This document shows, in pieces, positions 37,187 to 46,129 of a DNA stretch of 64,000 nt (its first letter is position 1; each line of letters opens with the position of its first letter). Both the position numbers and the translations under genes were made by a program. A model generated the notes under the pieces. The model was not told where the DNA came from, ran no database searches, and saw only the letters and a program-made list of their open reading frames with translations. The stretch is from Yamadazyma tenuis. Its lineage: Eukaryota; Ascomycota; Pichiomycetes; Serinales; Debaryomycetaceae. The stretch covers positions 248,001 to 312,000 of the forward strand of contig NC_089462.1 of assembly GCF_029203305.1 (NCBI RefSeq), in the 5' to 3' direction.

Positions 37187-39706
37187 ATGGTCAACAAACC
37201 CGAAAAAGAAAAGGTCACCAAAACCCCAGCGACTGCCGCTAAACCAAAAGCCTTCACCATCAAATACAAGCGCCCAAGAGGCTCCCGAGCGTGTGTGGTA
37301 TGTCGGCAGCGGAAGGTGCGCTGTGACGCCGAAATACACATCCCGTGCACAAACTGCATCACGTTTGGGTGTGACTGTGAGTTACCAATGGTCAAAAAGA
37401 GAGGCAACGGCGCCCCCGATGGCAGAAAGCGTAAAGAAGACGAAATCATCAAGACTGAAGACGACGAGTCGGTGGAGTTTATCAAGGACCCGTCGCCCAA
37501 GGCCAAAGCCCACTCCAACTCCAGCGAGCCGGTGTTGAACATCTCTCAGGTATCGATTCCTCCGTCACTCACGTCCAAGTACAAAAACCGGCCACTGGTA
37601 CACAAAAAGGAGTTGATGCTCAGCAAGGCCAAGGCCCTGTTCACGTTTTTGGGGTCGTCGTCGGTGGGAGTCATTGCCCAGAACGTTGGCGACAACCACG
37701 TCCAGTTGAATGAAGATGTATTCGATGTGAACGAAAATTCGTTGGACTCGGTCGAGTTGGAGATTCTCAAGATCAGAGGCGCTTTCCTCCTCCCGGACCG
37801 CGAGTTGGCGTTGGACTTGATCAACAGCTACTTCGAACACATCCACCCGTTGATGCCAGTGGTCAACCGTACCGAATTTATGAATAAATTCAATGACCCC
37901 AACGACAACCCACCACTTATGTTGCTCCAGGCAGTGCTCTTGTGTGGTTGTCGTATTTCCCGGAACCCGTTATTGTTGGACTCCAACAACTCCAACAACT
38001 TGGCGTGTTTGACTTTGTTCCGCCGGGCCAAGGCCTTGTACGAAACCAACTACGAAAGTGACCCCATTGCCATCGTCCAGACGTTGATTTTGATCGGTAC
38101 CTACTGGGAGGGCCCGGAGGATGTCACCAAGAACTCCTTCTACTGGACCCGCGTGGCCATCGGCTTGGCCCAGGGATTTGGGCTCCACCGAGACGTTTCC
38201 AAGTCACCGCTCTCCAATAACGAAAAAAAAATCTGGCGCCGGGTGTGGTGGTGTTTGTTTGAGAAGGACCGCAACGTTGCCATTGCCTTTGGCAGACCCG
38301 TGGTGATCGACTTGAGCGACTGTGATGTGCCCATGTTAACTCTCGAAGACTTTGACGAAAACGACCCTGAATCGGGTGTGGTTTCATCGTACCCACTTAA
38401 TGAAAAGCAGGCACTCTACTTTATCCACCTCGTCAAGTTGGCCGAGATTACCGGCATTATCTTGCGGCACCAATATACCGTTAAGGCCGAGTCGATGAAA
38501 AAGAAGAACAAGTTTTCCATCATCCAGCACTGTGATATGTTGATGGGGATTTGGTTCACCAACCTCCCACCGCAGTTGACATTTTCTCTCAACGATGTGT
38601 CAAAGCAGGACTTCTTCAGCTGTCTTTTGAACGCTCAGTACTATAATCGGTTGTACTTGATTCACCGGTCCAACTTGATCAGAATGGCTCGGTCCAATTC
38701 CACCGATCCCAACAACTACAAATATCCCTCGTGGGGGATCTCTTTCCAGGCCGCCCGTATGATTGCCATCATCTCCAAGATCTTGTACGACAAGGACTGT
38801 ATCTACAATTGCCCGGTGATGTTTGTGTATATTGTCTACAGTGCGTTGTTGATGTTGATCTACCATGTGGACTCTAGCAACAAGTTGATCTCGTCCACCG
38901 CGTCCGACTCGTTGGTGACGTTGAAAACCGTAATGGACCAGATGTCGGAGGTGTTCCCCATTGCCAAGGTGTTGCTCAAGTTGTTTGAAAAGTACGCCAA
39001 TGACCGCATCAATAGAGCCAAGGTCATCGAGAGAACCGGCAGAATCGCCATGCGACAGGAAATGAGCAGCTCCAAGAGGGCCTTGGAGAATGAGCAGAAC
39101 ATGAAGGCCTACTACGGCAACTCCAACACCGGTGGTAACGAAAACCTCACTCGTGATAATGGCAACACCCTCAACAGTGACTTCATGCATACCACGTCGC
39201 TGGTAAGCTCAGGCGTCTCTCCTCGGGCCGAGCCATTTGTTAACAGAGACCCCACCACCGCCAACTTTGAGCAAATGGTACAGGAAGTAAAGAGACCATT
39301 CCAAAACGAGCTTCACCAACCTCAAGCTAAAAACAATAACCAGAAAAAGAATATCATCTCTCCGTCCTCGTCGATGTCTTTCCCAGACATTTCGTTGGTC
39401 ACAGAAGATATGCCGGCTGACCTGAATTTCTTCCAGAACTTCGAGCCCACTCAATTGTTCCCCAATATGGCTGACAGTAGGGCCCAATCCCCTGCCATCT
39501 CCAGTATGATCAACCAAGACGATCTTCGGGACTCCAACGACTTGGCCAATGACCAGTATATGCCTCCTCCGCATACCCCAGGTGGAACTTTCACCACCAA
39601 CTTCATCGACAGTACCTTCATCAATATGAACTTACAGTCAGGGGCTGACAACTACATCGAGGACGAGATGGCAGGCTCGCTTTTCAACTTTCAAACCCCC
39701 ATGTAG
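37187..39706 (+). CDS. CTF1: Zn(II)2Cys6 transcription factor, Ctf1/FarB-like
   Basis: 839 aa. The binuclear zinc cluster at about residues 35-65 (CVVCRQRKVRCDAEIHIPC, then TNC and a final C) has spacing CX2CX6CX7CX2CX6C, preceded by a basic stretch. The fungal-specific middle homology region follows (about 200-480): LDLINSYFEHIHPLMPVVNR, ARALYET-like FRRAKALYETNYES, and RRVWWCLFEKDRNVAIAFGRP. The C-terminal third is Asn/Ser/Pro-rich, likely activating. The cluster (PCTNC spacing) and the middle region resemble the cutinase/fatty-acid regulators FarA/FarB and C. albicans Ctf1, which activate beta-oxidation genes. Nearby PEX25 and the lipase gene fit a lipid theme, but that may be chance. Confidence 0.75.
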   Translation: MVNKPEKEKVTKTPATAAKPKAFTIKYKRPRGSRACVVCRQRKVRCDAEIHIPCTNCITFGCDCELPMVKKRGNGAPDGRKRKEDEIIKTEDDESVEFIKDPSPKAKAHSNSSEPVLNISQVSIPPSLTSKYKNRPLVHKKELMLSKAKALFTFLGSSSVGVIAQNVGDNHVQLNEDVFDVNENSLDSVELEILKIRGAFLLPDRELALDLINSYFEHIHPLMPVVNRTEFMNKFNDPNDNPPLMLLQAVLLCGCRISRNPLLLDSNNSNNLACLTLFRRAKALYETNYESDPIAIVQTLILIGTYWEGPEDVTKNSFYWTRVAIGLAQGFGLHRDVSKSPLSNNEKKIWRRVWWCLFEKDRNVAIAFGRPVVIDLSDCDVPMLTLEDFDENDPESGVVSSYPLNEKQALYFIHLVKLAEITGIILRHQYTVKAESMKKKNKFSIIQHCDMLMGIWFTNLPPQLTFSLNDVSKQDFFSCLLNAQYYNRLYLIHRSNLIRMARSNSTDPNNYKYPSWGISFQAARMIAIISKILYDKDCIYNCPVMFVYIVYSALLMLIYHVDSSNKLISSTASDSLVTLKTVMDQMSEVFPIAKVLLKLFEKYANDRINRAKVIERTGRIAMRQEMSSSKRALENEQNMKAYYGNSNTGGNENLTRDNGNTLNSDFMHTTSLVSSGVSPRAEPFVNRDPTTANFEQMVQEVKRPFQNELHQPQAKNNNQKKNIISPSSSMSFPDISLVTEDMPADLNFFQNFEPTQLFPNMADSRAQSPAISSMINQDDLRDSNDLANDQYMPPPHTPGGTFTTNFIDSTFINMNLQSGADNYIEDEMAGSLFNFQTPM

Positions 39707-39746
39707 CTTATTTGTAACTTTATGATAATACACTTTATGATCTTAT

Positions 39747-40652
39747 CTACCTCCATGCAGACTTTCTCTTATGTGTCGATGACTTGACGTGCTTCAAGCT
39801 GTTCAAAAGCTCGTTTCGCTCGAGTTTCTGGCTGTATCCAATCAAGTTTTGCACCACTGACTCATAGATTTCCGAGTTCTTCTTGAGGTCCTCAAACTGG
39901 TCCTTCCATACACTCGCCAACTTCAACAACTGGTCCAGGTTGTGCCTGAGCTGTTCGAGTTTCTGGTGCACTTTATCTTCACTGCATCCGTCTAAAAATG
40001 ACTTTGACGAATTGTTCAAGTTGTCCGTCTCTATCTGTGAGAGAATATCGTTTGTCTTGGTCATAAGTTCACTTCGTTCGTTTTGCGAAAGCTTGAGCTG
40101 CTTGAACTCTGGAATCGCTATGCCGTCCCAGTCAATGTCCTGCTCATTTATAGATTTGCGCCTGGTGGCAGACGATTTGAGGTTATTAGGGTTCAAAAAC
40201 GCCGTTTTTTCGTCTTTGATTTCGTCAAGATTAATGGGAATGCCCAACTTGATCAACAAATTGTGGCGGATGTGCAGACGGACCCAGTTGTTGGGTTTCA
40301 AATGAGGGATCTTATTGAGTTGGTTGAGAATCATACTGGACCGATCATCCAACAACGATGATATGGGTGTTTGTGGCCGCTCTTTTGGGGTCTCGCCATC
40401 ACCGGGGAGAATGGTGTCCAATAGTGCATCCAACTGGCGGTCAAACTCTTCGTTAGCGGCGGAGAAACCATCGATTTTCATATATTTGCTGAGAGTCTTG
40501 GGAGCGGTGGGTGCTTCAAAGTCATCAAAAGACGCACTGTCAAACGATCCGAAGTCGTCGTCATCCTTTTGATTCAGGGTGGCGGAATCGTCCATTACAG
40601 GCTCGTTGAACGTATCGAATTCTTCTTCGTCACTGAACTCGACTTTGGCCAT
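39747..40652 (-). CDS. LAA2: Laa2-like AP-1/clathrin accessory protein
   Basis: 301 aa from the ATG at 40652 (MAKVEFSDEEEFDTF); another in-frame ATG at 40703 would leave only 5 bp to the divergent PTH1 start. The N-terminus has repeated acidic-Phe motifs (DDDDFGSFDSASFDDFE) that bind AP-1/GGA ear domains. A central NNWVRLHIRHNLLIKLGIPINLDE and the C-terminal coiled coil resemble the YBL010C/Laa2 family. Laa2 works with Laa1 in AP-1 recruitment at the trans-Golgi. Family assignment is moderate. Confidence 0.68.
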   Translation of the reverse strand: MAKVEFSDEEEFDTFNEPVMDDSATLNQKDDDDFGSFDSASFDDFEAPTAPKTLSKYMKIDGFSAANEEFDRQLDALLDTILPGDGETPKERPQTPISSLLDDRSSMILNQLNKIPHLKPNNWVRLHIRHNLLIKLGIPINLDEIKDEKTAFLNPNNLKSSATRRKSINEQDIDWDGIAIPEFKQLKLSQNERSELMTKTNDILSQIETDNLNNSSKSFLDGCSEDKVHQKLEQLRHNLDQLLKLASVWKDQFEDLKKNSEIYESVVQNLIGYSQKLERNELLNSLKHVKSSTHKRKSAWR

Positions 40653-40708
40653 GGTGTTTAGATGAAGTTTTTGGTTTTCGATTTCGCGACTGTTGCAAAA
40701 CATTACTC

Positions 40709-41302
40709 ATGAGCGACAGCCAGTTTGTGATATTCTCCATCGGAAACCCGGGGGCCATCGCACGCCACTCATGTGGACATCTTGTGCTCAAAGCCGCCAT
40801 GGAGCACTTTGGGGCCAAACAGCTACAGAAATCGGGGGTGTATTCGCTGAGCTCCATTAACAATATCACATTCGTCAAGTCCAACTGCTATATGAATGAG
40901 TCTGAAAAAGCCCTCAAACGGTACTTTGAGGCAAATAAGAAACGGCCAGACTCAGCAATCGTTATTGTATTGTACGATGACTTTGAGTTGGACTTGGGCC
41001 GTGTACGGATCTCTCAGTTCAAGAAGAATGAATCTCATAATGGAGTGAAATCGGTGCTGAGGGTGTTTCAGGAGATGAAGAATTTCTATAAATTAGGGGT
41101 GGGGATCGGGCCCAAGCCCGTCAGCGCCACCAAGGACACCATTGCTACGTGGGTGCTATCGAATTTCAGGCTTCAGGAGAAAGAGGTGCTCGAACAGAAG
41201 GGTATTCCTTTGGCTATCGACTATTTGGAGTACATAGTTGAGGCCGAGGGAGAGGTGGCAGACTGTAACAAGGTGAATGCGTACTTTACCAAGGCGAGAT
41301 AG
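40709..41302 (+). CDS. PTH1: Peptidyl-tRNA hydrolase Pth1 (bacterial type)
   Basis: 197 aa. IFSIGNPG carries the substrate-binding Asn, RHSCGHLVL the catalytic His, VLYDDFELDLGRVR the catalytic Asp, and ESHNGVKSV the second Asn, all at the usual spacing. It hydrolyses peptidyl-tRNA released from ribosomes; the yeast protein acts in mitochondria. No clear cleavable presequence is seen. Its ATG lies 56 bp from the divergent LAA2 start, so the two share a promoter. Confidence 0.92.
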   Translation: MSDSQFVIFSIGNPGAIARHSCGHLVLKAAMEHFGAKQLQKSGVYSLSSINNITFVKSNCYMNESEKALKRYFEANKKRPDSAIVIVLYDDFELDLGRVRISQFKKNESHNGVKSVLRVFQEMKNFYKLGVGIGPKPVSATKDTIATWVLSNFRLQEKEVLEQKGIPLAIDYLEYIVEAEGEVADCNKVNAYFTKAR

Positions 41303-41313
41303 GATTTCATGTT

Positions 41314-41394
41314 TTAGGCACTGAATAGGCAGAGTTCAAGTTAGGCACTGAATAGGCAGAGTTCAAGTTAGGTACTGGATAGGCAGAGTTCATG
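41314..41394. repeat. 27-bp minisatellite, 3 copies
   Basis: TTAGGCACTGAATAGGCAGA-type units start at 41314, 41341 and 41368. The first two are identical and the third has three changes. It starts 11 bp after the PTH1 stop. Confidence 0.95.
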
Positions 41395-41468
41395 CTCCTG
41401 TACGTATTCTATAAGATTCAATACTCACAGTGACACCATTGTGTCCACTCGTTCAGTGCAGAGTCCTT

Positions 41469-43733
41469 CTACAAAACCGTATACCGTCTCTTAGGCTCCC
41501 TTGGCTCCTCCAATTCATCCTCCGTCACCTCAGGACTAGCCGTCCGGCTCGACGCAGACACCTGCTCTTCCCAACCAAACTGCCTCGCAAACGGCGACTC
41601 CAACATCGTAACATCCTCCTCACTCGAGCCCGTCTCATCGTCATCCCCGTGGTACCGCACTCCGTGCACTTCGGTATCATTGACCGTACCCGCCAGGCTC
41701 ATCACATGACTAGTCTCATACTTGTTGCCCAACCTCGTGGCTTTTCTGCCTCTCTCGATGGCCCGTTCTATAGTCATTCTGTGCCTGATAAATAACAATC
41801 TAGGAAACATCGACCTCTGACCTTTCATGAGCATCTCCTCCAACCGCTCCACTGTGGGGTCACTCAAGATGTACAAAAAGTCCAGGATCCGGTTCCGGGG
41901 CCACACGGTGATGGTTCCAGAAAACCTCTGCAACCAAATGTTCAGCCAGTCCTGCTCAAGCAAGTGTGGAAGCAAGTCCAAGTTCTTAATGATCTTCAAC
42001 CACTTGGTGATTTCAAGCCGCAACAACTGTTCCACCGCTGCCCCCAAAAAACCCCCTCTGAACGATGCGTACTTCTGCCGGTTGGTGTAACGCCGGGGAA
42101 GAGCCACTGGTCTGCCCACCGTACCCTTTGGAGCGTAGAAAAAGAGAGAGATGTGCGGGTTCACCTGCGATACCACCGAAAAGTTGACGTTGTAGTAGGT
42201 ATTCAAGGCGTCGATAGGGATGTCGGTGCGTAAGGACCCATCTCTCCACTTGTTTCCCAATGAAAATGGCACCACTCGACCATTATCTGGGTTTTTCATC
42301 ATCAACACCACCGGATTCAAGATCCCCGGCACCGCCGACGATGCCAAAAGTGCCGACCAGATGATACAGTTGGGCGACGTGATGTTGTTGCAGAGAATCA
42401 CGGGCGAATGGGGGTCCGCTGGCACGGTAGAAACGTTCAACTTTCTGCCGGTGTACTTAAAAGCTTCTTGAAAAGTCATGGATCCCTTGGTGAAAAAGTT
42501 ACACTTTCTGGCCCAGGCAATGGAGTCAAACCTGGCCCCGGTCCGCCAGAACCTCGGAACCCACACCCACCAGGGGTCCTCACAGGCGGTGATTTTCCGG
42601 GCTAATTCAGGTACCAACAACTTCTTCAATTCTTCATCTGTCCGTGTGCACGCCAAAGCTGCCACCACCCCACCCCCGGACGTCCCCGACACTATCGATG
42701 GAAGGAGGTTGTTATCAAGCAAGGCCTTGATCACCCCAAAATGAGTATACGCAAAACAGGCTCCTCCGCTCAAACACAAGGCAGTTTTGCCATAATTCTT
42801 CAGAATAAACCGGAAAAACTTGCGTTTCGTGGCAAATGGAATGCTTTCCGAGTCAGTGATGTGGTCGATACACTCGGTGACCAACTGGATGTAGTCTTCC
42901 ACGAGATTCTTGGTGCCATAGTACCGGTGGGAGTACAACTGTCTATTTTCAATACCAGCAAAGTTGGTCTTCACACATCCTTGGAGCATTATCAAGAGCT
43001 CCGAATCCATGTTGGCGTTCTTGAGTTGTCGCAACTTGTTGATCGTGAGTCGTAGTGTTTTGTAGTCGTAGTATGAAAACTTGGGGTTACTTGACCATTT
43101 ATCAAGATTAAGAAACCGGTCCAACGCCAATGCATTGGCAACCCACTCCTCGTACGTCTTCGACGCTCTGAGTCGGTCTCTGAGCCGCTTTCTGTCGCCG
43201 GTCCAGGTGAAATAATACTCCAGGAGCGCTACCCAAAACCGCACAGCCGAGTAGCATCCTCCCAAAAACCCCATCCACATCAACACACCGATAAGAATCG
43301 GCCACCGCAACAAAAGGTAGCCGGCACTGGCCCGGAACTCGTTGGTGGCATGTTTGGAGTCGTTCAGCTTCGAAGCCCGCTTCGAGCGTGGTTCTTTTGT
43401 GTTGGAATCACTTGCTGCCATCGGAGTGTGAACAGGATACCAGTCACTTTTGGAGACGATTAGGTCGGGTTTGGACGAGCGTCGCGTAGGTGAGAGCCCA
43501 GCAGCCATATCTCCGCCGTCCACAGCGCCAAGAGCGTCCATTTGATTGCGTAAAGATATGTCATTCTCTCCAAGGTCTTCCTCACTGTCCCACACGAGAG
43601 CTTTTGCAAACTCGTGGATATGGTCTTCGTTTATATAGTCATTGGTCTCATCGTATAGCGGCTTACAACTAGGTTTGTCTAGTGCCTGAGAAGTATATAA
43701 TGTGTCACCTGGCCAGAAAGGTATTTTATACAT
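41469..43733 (-). CDS. Patatin-like triacylglycerol lipase with DUF3336 domain
   Basis: 754 aa from the ATG at 43733. The same frame is open another ~45 codons upstream without an ATG, ending at a TTTTTGCAG that could be a 3' splice site. A membrane segment (about 165-195, LRWPILIGVLMWMGFLGG) precedes the DUF3336 region (RKRLRDRLRASKTYEEWVA). The patatin domain has oxyanion loop CLSGGACFAYTHFGV, nucleophile elbow GTSGGG and the DG-type Asp in KWRDGSL. It belongs to the fungal membrane-anchored PLPL family related to Tgl3/4/5 and plant SDP1, which hydrolyse storage triacylglycerol. Exact orthologue uncertain. Confidence 0.85.
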   Translation of the reverse strand: MYKIPFWPGDTLYTSQALDKPSCKPLYDETNDYINEDHIHEFAKALVWDSEEDLGENDISLRNQMDALGAVDGGDMAAGLSPTRRSSKPDLIVSKSDWYPVHTPMAASDSNTKEPRSKRASKLNDSKHATNEFRASAGYLLLRWPILIGVLMWMGFLGGCYSAVRFWVALLEYYFTWTGDRKRLRDRLRASKTYEEWVANALALDRFLNLDKWSSNPKFSYYDYKTLRLTINKLRQLKNANMDSELLIMLQGCVKTNFAGIENRQLYSHRYYGTKNLVEDYIQLVTECIDHITDSESIPFATKRKFFRFILKNYGKTALCLSGGACFAYTHFGVIKALLDNNLLPSIVSGTSGGGVVAALACTRTDEELKKLLVPELARKITACEDPWWVWVPRFWRTGARFDSIAWARKCNFFTKGSMTFQEAFKYTGRKLNVSTVPADPHSPVILCNNITSPNCIIWSALLASSAVPGILNPVVLMMKNPDNGRVVPFSLGNKWRDGSLRTDIPIDALNTYYNVNFSVVSQVNPHISLFFYAPKGTVGRPVALPRRYTNRQKYASFRGGFLGAAVEQLLRLEITKWLKIIKNLDLLPHLLEQDWLNIWLQRFSGTITVWPRNRILDFLYILSDPTVERLEEMLMKGQRSMFPRLLFIRHRMTIERAIERGRKATRLGNKYETSHVMSLAGTVNDTEVHGVRYHGDDDETGSSEEDVTMLESPFARQFGWEEQVSASSRTASPEVTEDELEEPREPKRRYTVL

Positions 43734-44046
43734 CGTGGTGTTAGGGTCACCAAAAGATAAGTAGGTATTTCGCAACCTCGCGAATTTGTTGGGGAACTGA
43801 TGTCCGGGAGAGGTCTGCAAAAAGCCGGTGAGATCAGAATGAGTGATGGTGATGTTCTTAGAGTTGTATAAGAAGCGTTTGAGTGGACTACAGTGTACTT
43901 ATAGTTGTATATATACAACCTTAGGGGAGATAATCGTGCACTTACAGCTATACAATTATACAATCAATCCAAAGCGTCTCAGCCAGTTGCTTTCGCGACT
44001 TTTGCAATTCTTTTCTTTTGCATTAATTATCTCTGAAACTTTGACA
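43734..44046. other. Divergent region, patatin lipase / UTR4, with possible 5' exon or intron
   Basis: 313 bp. On the minus strand there is a GTAAGT near 43947 and TTTTTGCAG ending near 43819, compatible with an intron in the lipase transcript. I could not connect it to a coding first exon. Confidence 0.35.
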
Positions 44047-44781
44047 ATGAGCCCCAAAGTATTAGTACTCGACATCGAAGGTACTGTCTGCTCGATCTCC
44101 TTCGTCAAGGATGTGCTATACCCATACTTCATGGATCAATTCGAGGTTTTCTTGGCCGATTTGGACTACCCGTTGCTGAACAAGCCCGTTGGCCAAACCC
44201 CCACGGACACCGAGTTGATCAATAATATCGTGGCTCAGTTCCCGCAGCACGCAACACTCGATGCTGTCGCATCACATATCCGCCAGTTGGTCGCCAATGA
44301 CGTCAAGGACCCGATTCTTAAGTCGTTCCAGGGATTTGTGTGGAAATTGGGATATGAAAAAGGTGATTTGTTGGCACCCATTTACCCAGACGCTATCAAT
44401 GTGATCAAGACGTTTTCTCAGCACAGTAAGATATACATCTACTCGAGCGGCAGTGTCAAGGCCCAGAAGTTGTTGTTTAAATACGTCAAAGATGGCAACA
44501 ACGTGGTGGACTTGAACCAATACTTGAGTGGGTACTTTGACATCACCACGGCTGGATCCAAGCAAGAGGCTAGTTCGTACGAGAGTATTCTAAAGAGCAT
44601 TGGCTACGACACCAATCCATCACATGTGTTGTTTTTGAGCGACAACGTGAAGGAAATCCACGCAGCAAAAGAAGCGGGCATAGCCGTCAGCATCGTCGAC
44701 AGACCGGGCAACGCACCGGTTTCTCAGGATGACATTGACACTCACGGCATTGTGCACAGCTTGGAGGAGTTACCGTGGTAA
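44047..44781 (+). CDS. UTR4: Enolase-phosphatase E1 (Utr4), methionine salvage
   Basis: 244 aa from the ATG at 44047. HAD-superfamily motifs: VLDIEGTVCSI (Asp nucleophile with the DxEGT form of MasA/Utr4), IYIYSSGSVKAQKLLF, FDITTAGSKQEASSY with the conserved Lys, and VLFLSDNVKEIHAAKEAG. It enolises and dephosphorylates 2,3-diketo-5-methylthiopentyl-1-phosphate in recycling of methylthioadenosine. Cytosolic and nuclear in yeast. Convergent with RAD23, 73 bp apart. Confidence 0.93.
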   Translation: MSPKVLVLDIEGTVCSISFVKDVLYPYFMDQFEVFLADLDYPLLNKPVGQTPTDTELINNIVAQFPQHATLDAVASHIRQLVANDVKDPILKSFQGFVWKLGYEKGDLLAPIYPDAINVIKTFSQHSKIYIYSSGSVKAQKLLFKYVKDGNNVVDLNQYLSGYFDITTAGSKQEASSYESILKSIGYDTNPSHVLFLSDNVKEIHAAKEAGIAVSIVDRPGNAPVSQDDIDTHGIVHSLEELPW

Positions 44782-44854
44782 CAGTTAGGTTTGTGGAAAT
44801 ATTATATATAAACAGAGCATCAAAGCTAATGTACAACAATACCTCATCGCGGAT

Positions 44855-45986
44855 CTATGAGTCTCTGAACAAAATGTCAGCAGCCACTTCTTCGTTCTTA
44901 TCACAGGCCATGTACACCTGAATCACCAAGTTGCGGTCAAAGCCCAACTCGCACAACCGGTTGATGGCACTTTGGTCTTCTTCCGATATTTCGATTCTCA
45001 CACCCGCATCTTCACCTTCTTCCATGGCTTCGTCATCGATCTCAAATCCTTCCTCGGCGCCAGCTCCGAAAAACTGATTGATGAACCCTTCAGGGTCTTG
45101 CTGAATCAACTGAGCTATGTGGGGGTTGGACCGCAGGATTTGTTCCAACAATTCGTGTATCAACTCGGGGTTGGTTTGTATGGCCTCCCGCAACAATTGC
45201 AATTGGGCAGCGTCGTCCAACTCACCGACCGGGTCGCTGGCGTCACCTTCTCCGGCACTGGCATTGTTGGCGGCGGCAGCAGCTTCGAACAAGTTGACGT
45301 TTCTGTCACTGGTGTCGTGATCATGGTCCTTATCGTCCTGGGTAGTTTCTGCTGCAACAGGGGTGGCATCGACATCTTCTTCAACCGCAGTGGGAGGCTC
45401 AACCGGCTGCTGTAAGGACTCGGGGATCCCCGTCAAGAGGTATTCCACCGCTCTATGTGGGTTGTTGAAGGCTGCCCTCAACGCCTGTTCCACCTGGTCC
45501 CTGTCATATCCCATCTCCATTATGTTTTGAATGGTGGCTTCTCTCTCAGAACCCTGAGCGAAGGCCGATCCAGCCTCTTCAGATACTGGGGCCACGGTGG
45601 TGGCACTGGGAGTAGGTGCTACGGGCTCGCTAGCGGCTGATTCGCTTGAATCACCGGTGGTGGCGGCTGTTGGTGGTTCGGCGACTGGAACAACAGGTTT
45701 CTTGGCCTTCGAAATCATGTAAATGATCGAGTCACCTTCTTTGATCTTATAAGACCCCAAACTCTGGTCGTCTGCCAACACCTTTCCAGAGTACACAAAC
45801 TTTAATTGGGATACATCACACAGTTTTTGGCTGGCGACTGTCTCTTTAGTTTTCAACACCTATACGGTTAGTACAGCTGAAGCACACATTTTGTGGAGGT
45901 CAAAGGACCACTGGACATACCGTGTCGTCGACTTCGACGTCGATCGTGAGCTTCTGCTTCTTGAAGTCTTTAAAGGTGATTTGCAT
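44855..45986 (-). CDS. RAD23: Nucleotide excision repair/proteasome shuttle Rad23, two exons
   Basis: Exon 1 is 45986-45921, exon 2 is 45859-44855; together 356 aa. The spliced start [20 protein letters not shown] begins a ubiquitin-like domain (to about residue 75). Then come UBA1 (about 130-170, [19 protein letters not shown]), an XPC-binding domain (about 240-290, [17 protein letters not shown]) and UBA2 at the C-terminus ([22 protein letters not shown]). Rad23 stabilises Rad4 at DNA lesions and carries ubiquitinated proteins to the proteasome. It is divergent from RAD7 across 143 bp. Confidence 0.95.
45860..45920 (-). other. Spliceosomal intron in RAD23 (61 nt)
   Basis: 5' splice site GTATGT, branch site TACTAAC (45873-45867) and 3' end TAG. 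The reading frame is kept (phase 0). The branch A lies only about 8 nt from the 3' splice site. This is the only well-supported intron in the window. Confidence 0.95.
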
Positions 45987-46129
45987 CCTCTGTTTCTTTT
46001 GCTTAAGTGGCGAGCTTGGTTTTTTTTGTTGGTGCGACTCTGAGACAGATCAATTTCGCATCCGCGCAATTTTGGCATCAGCTTAACTTGACTAATCAAC
46101 TGAAACCTTGATATTTCCACAACCCTAAC

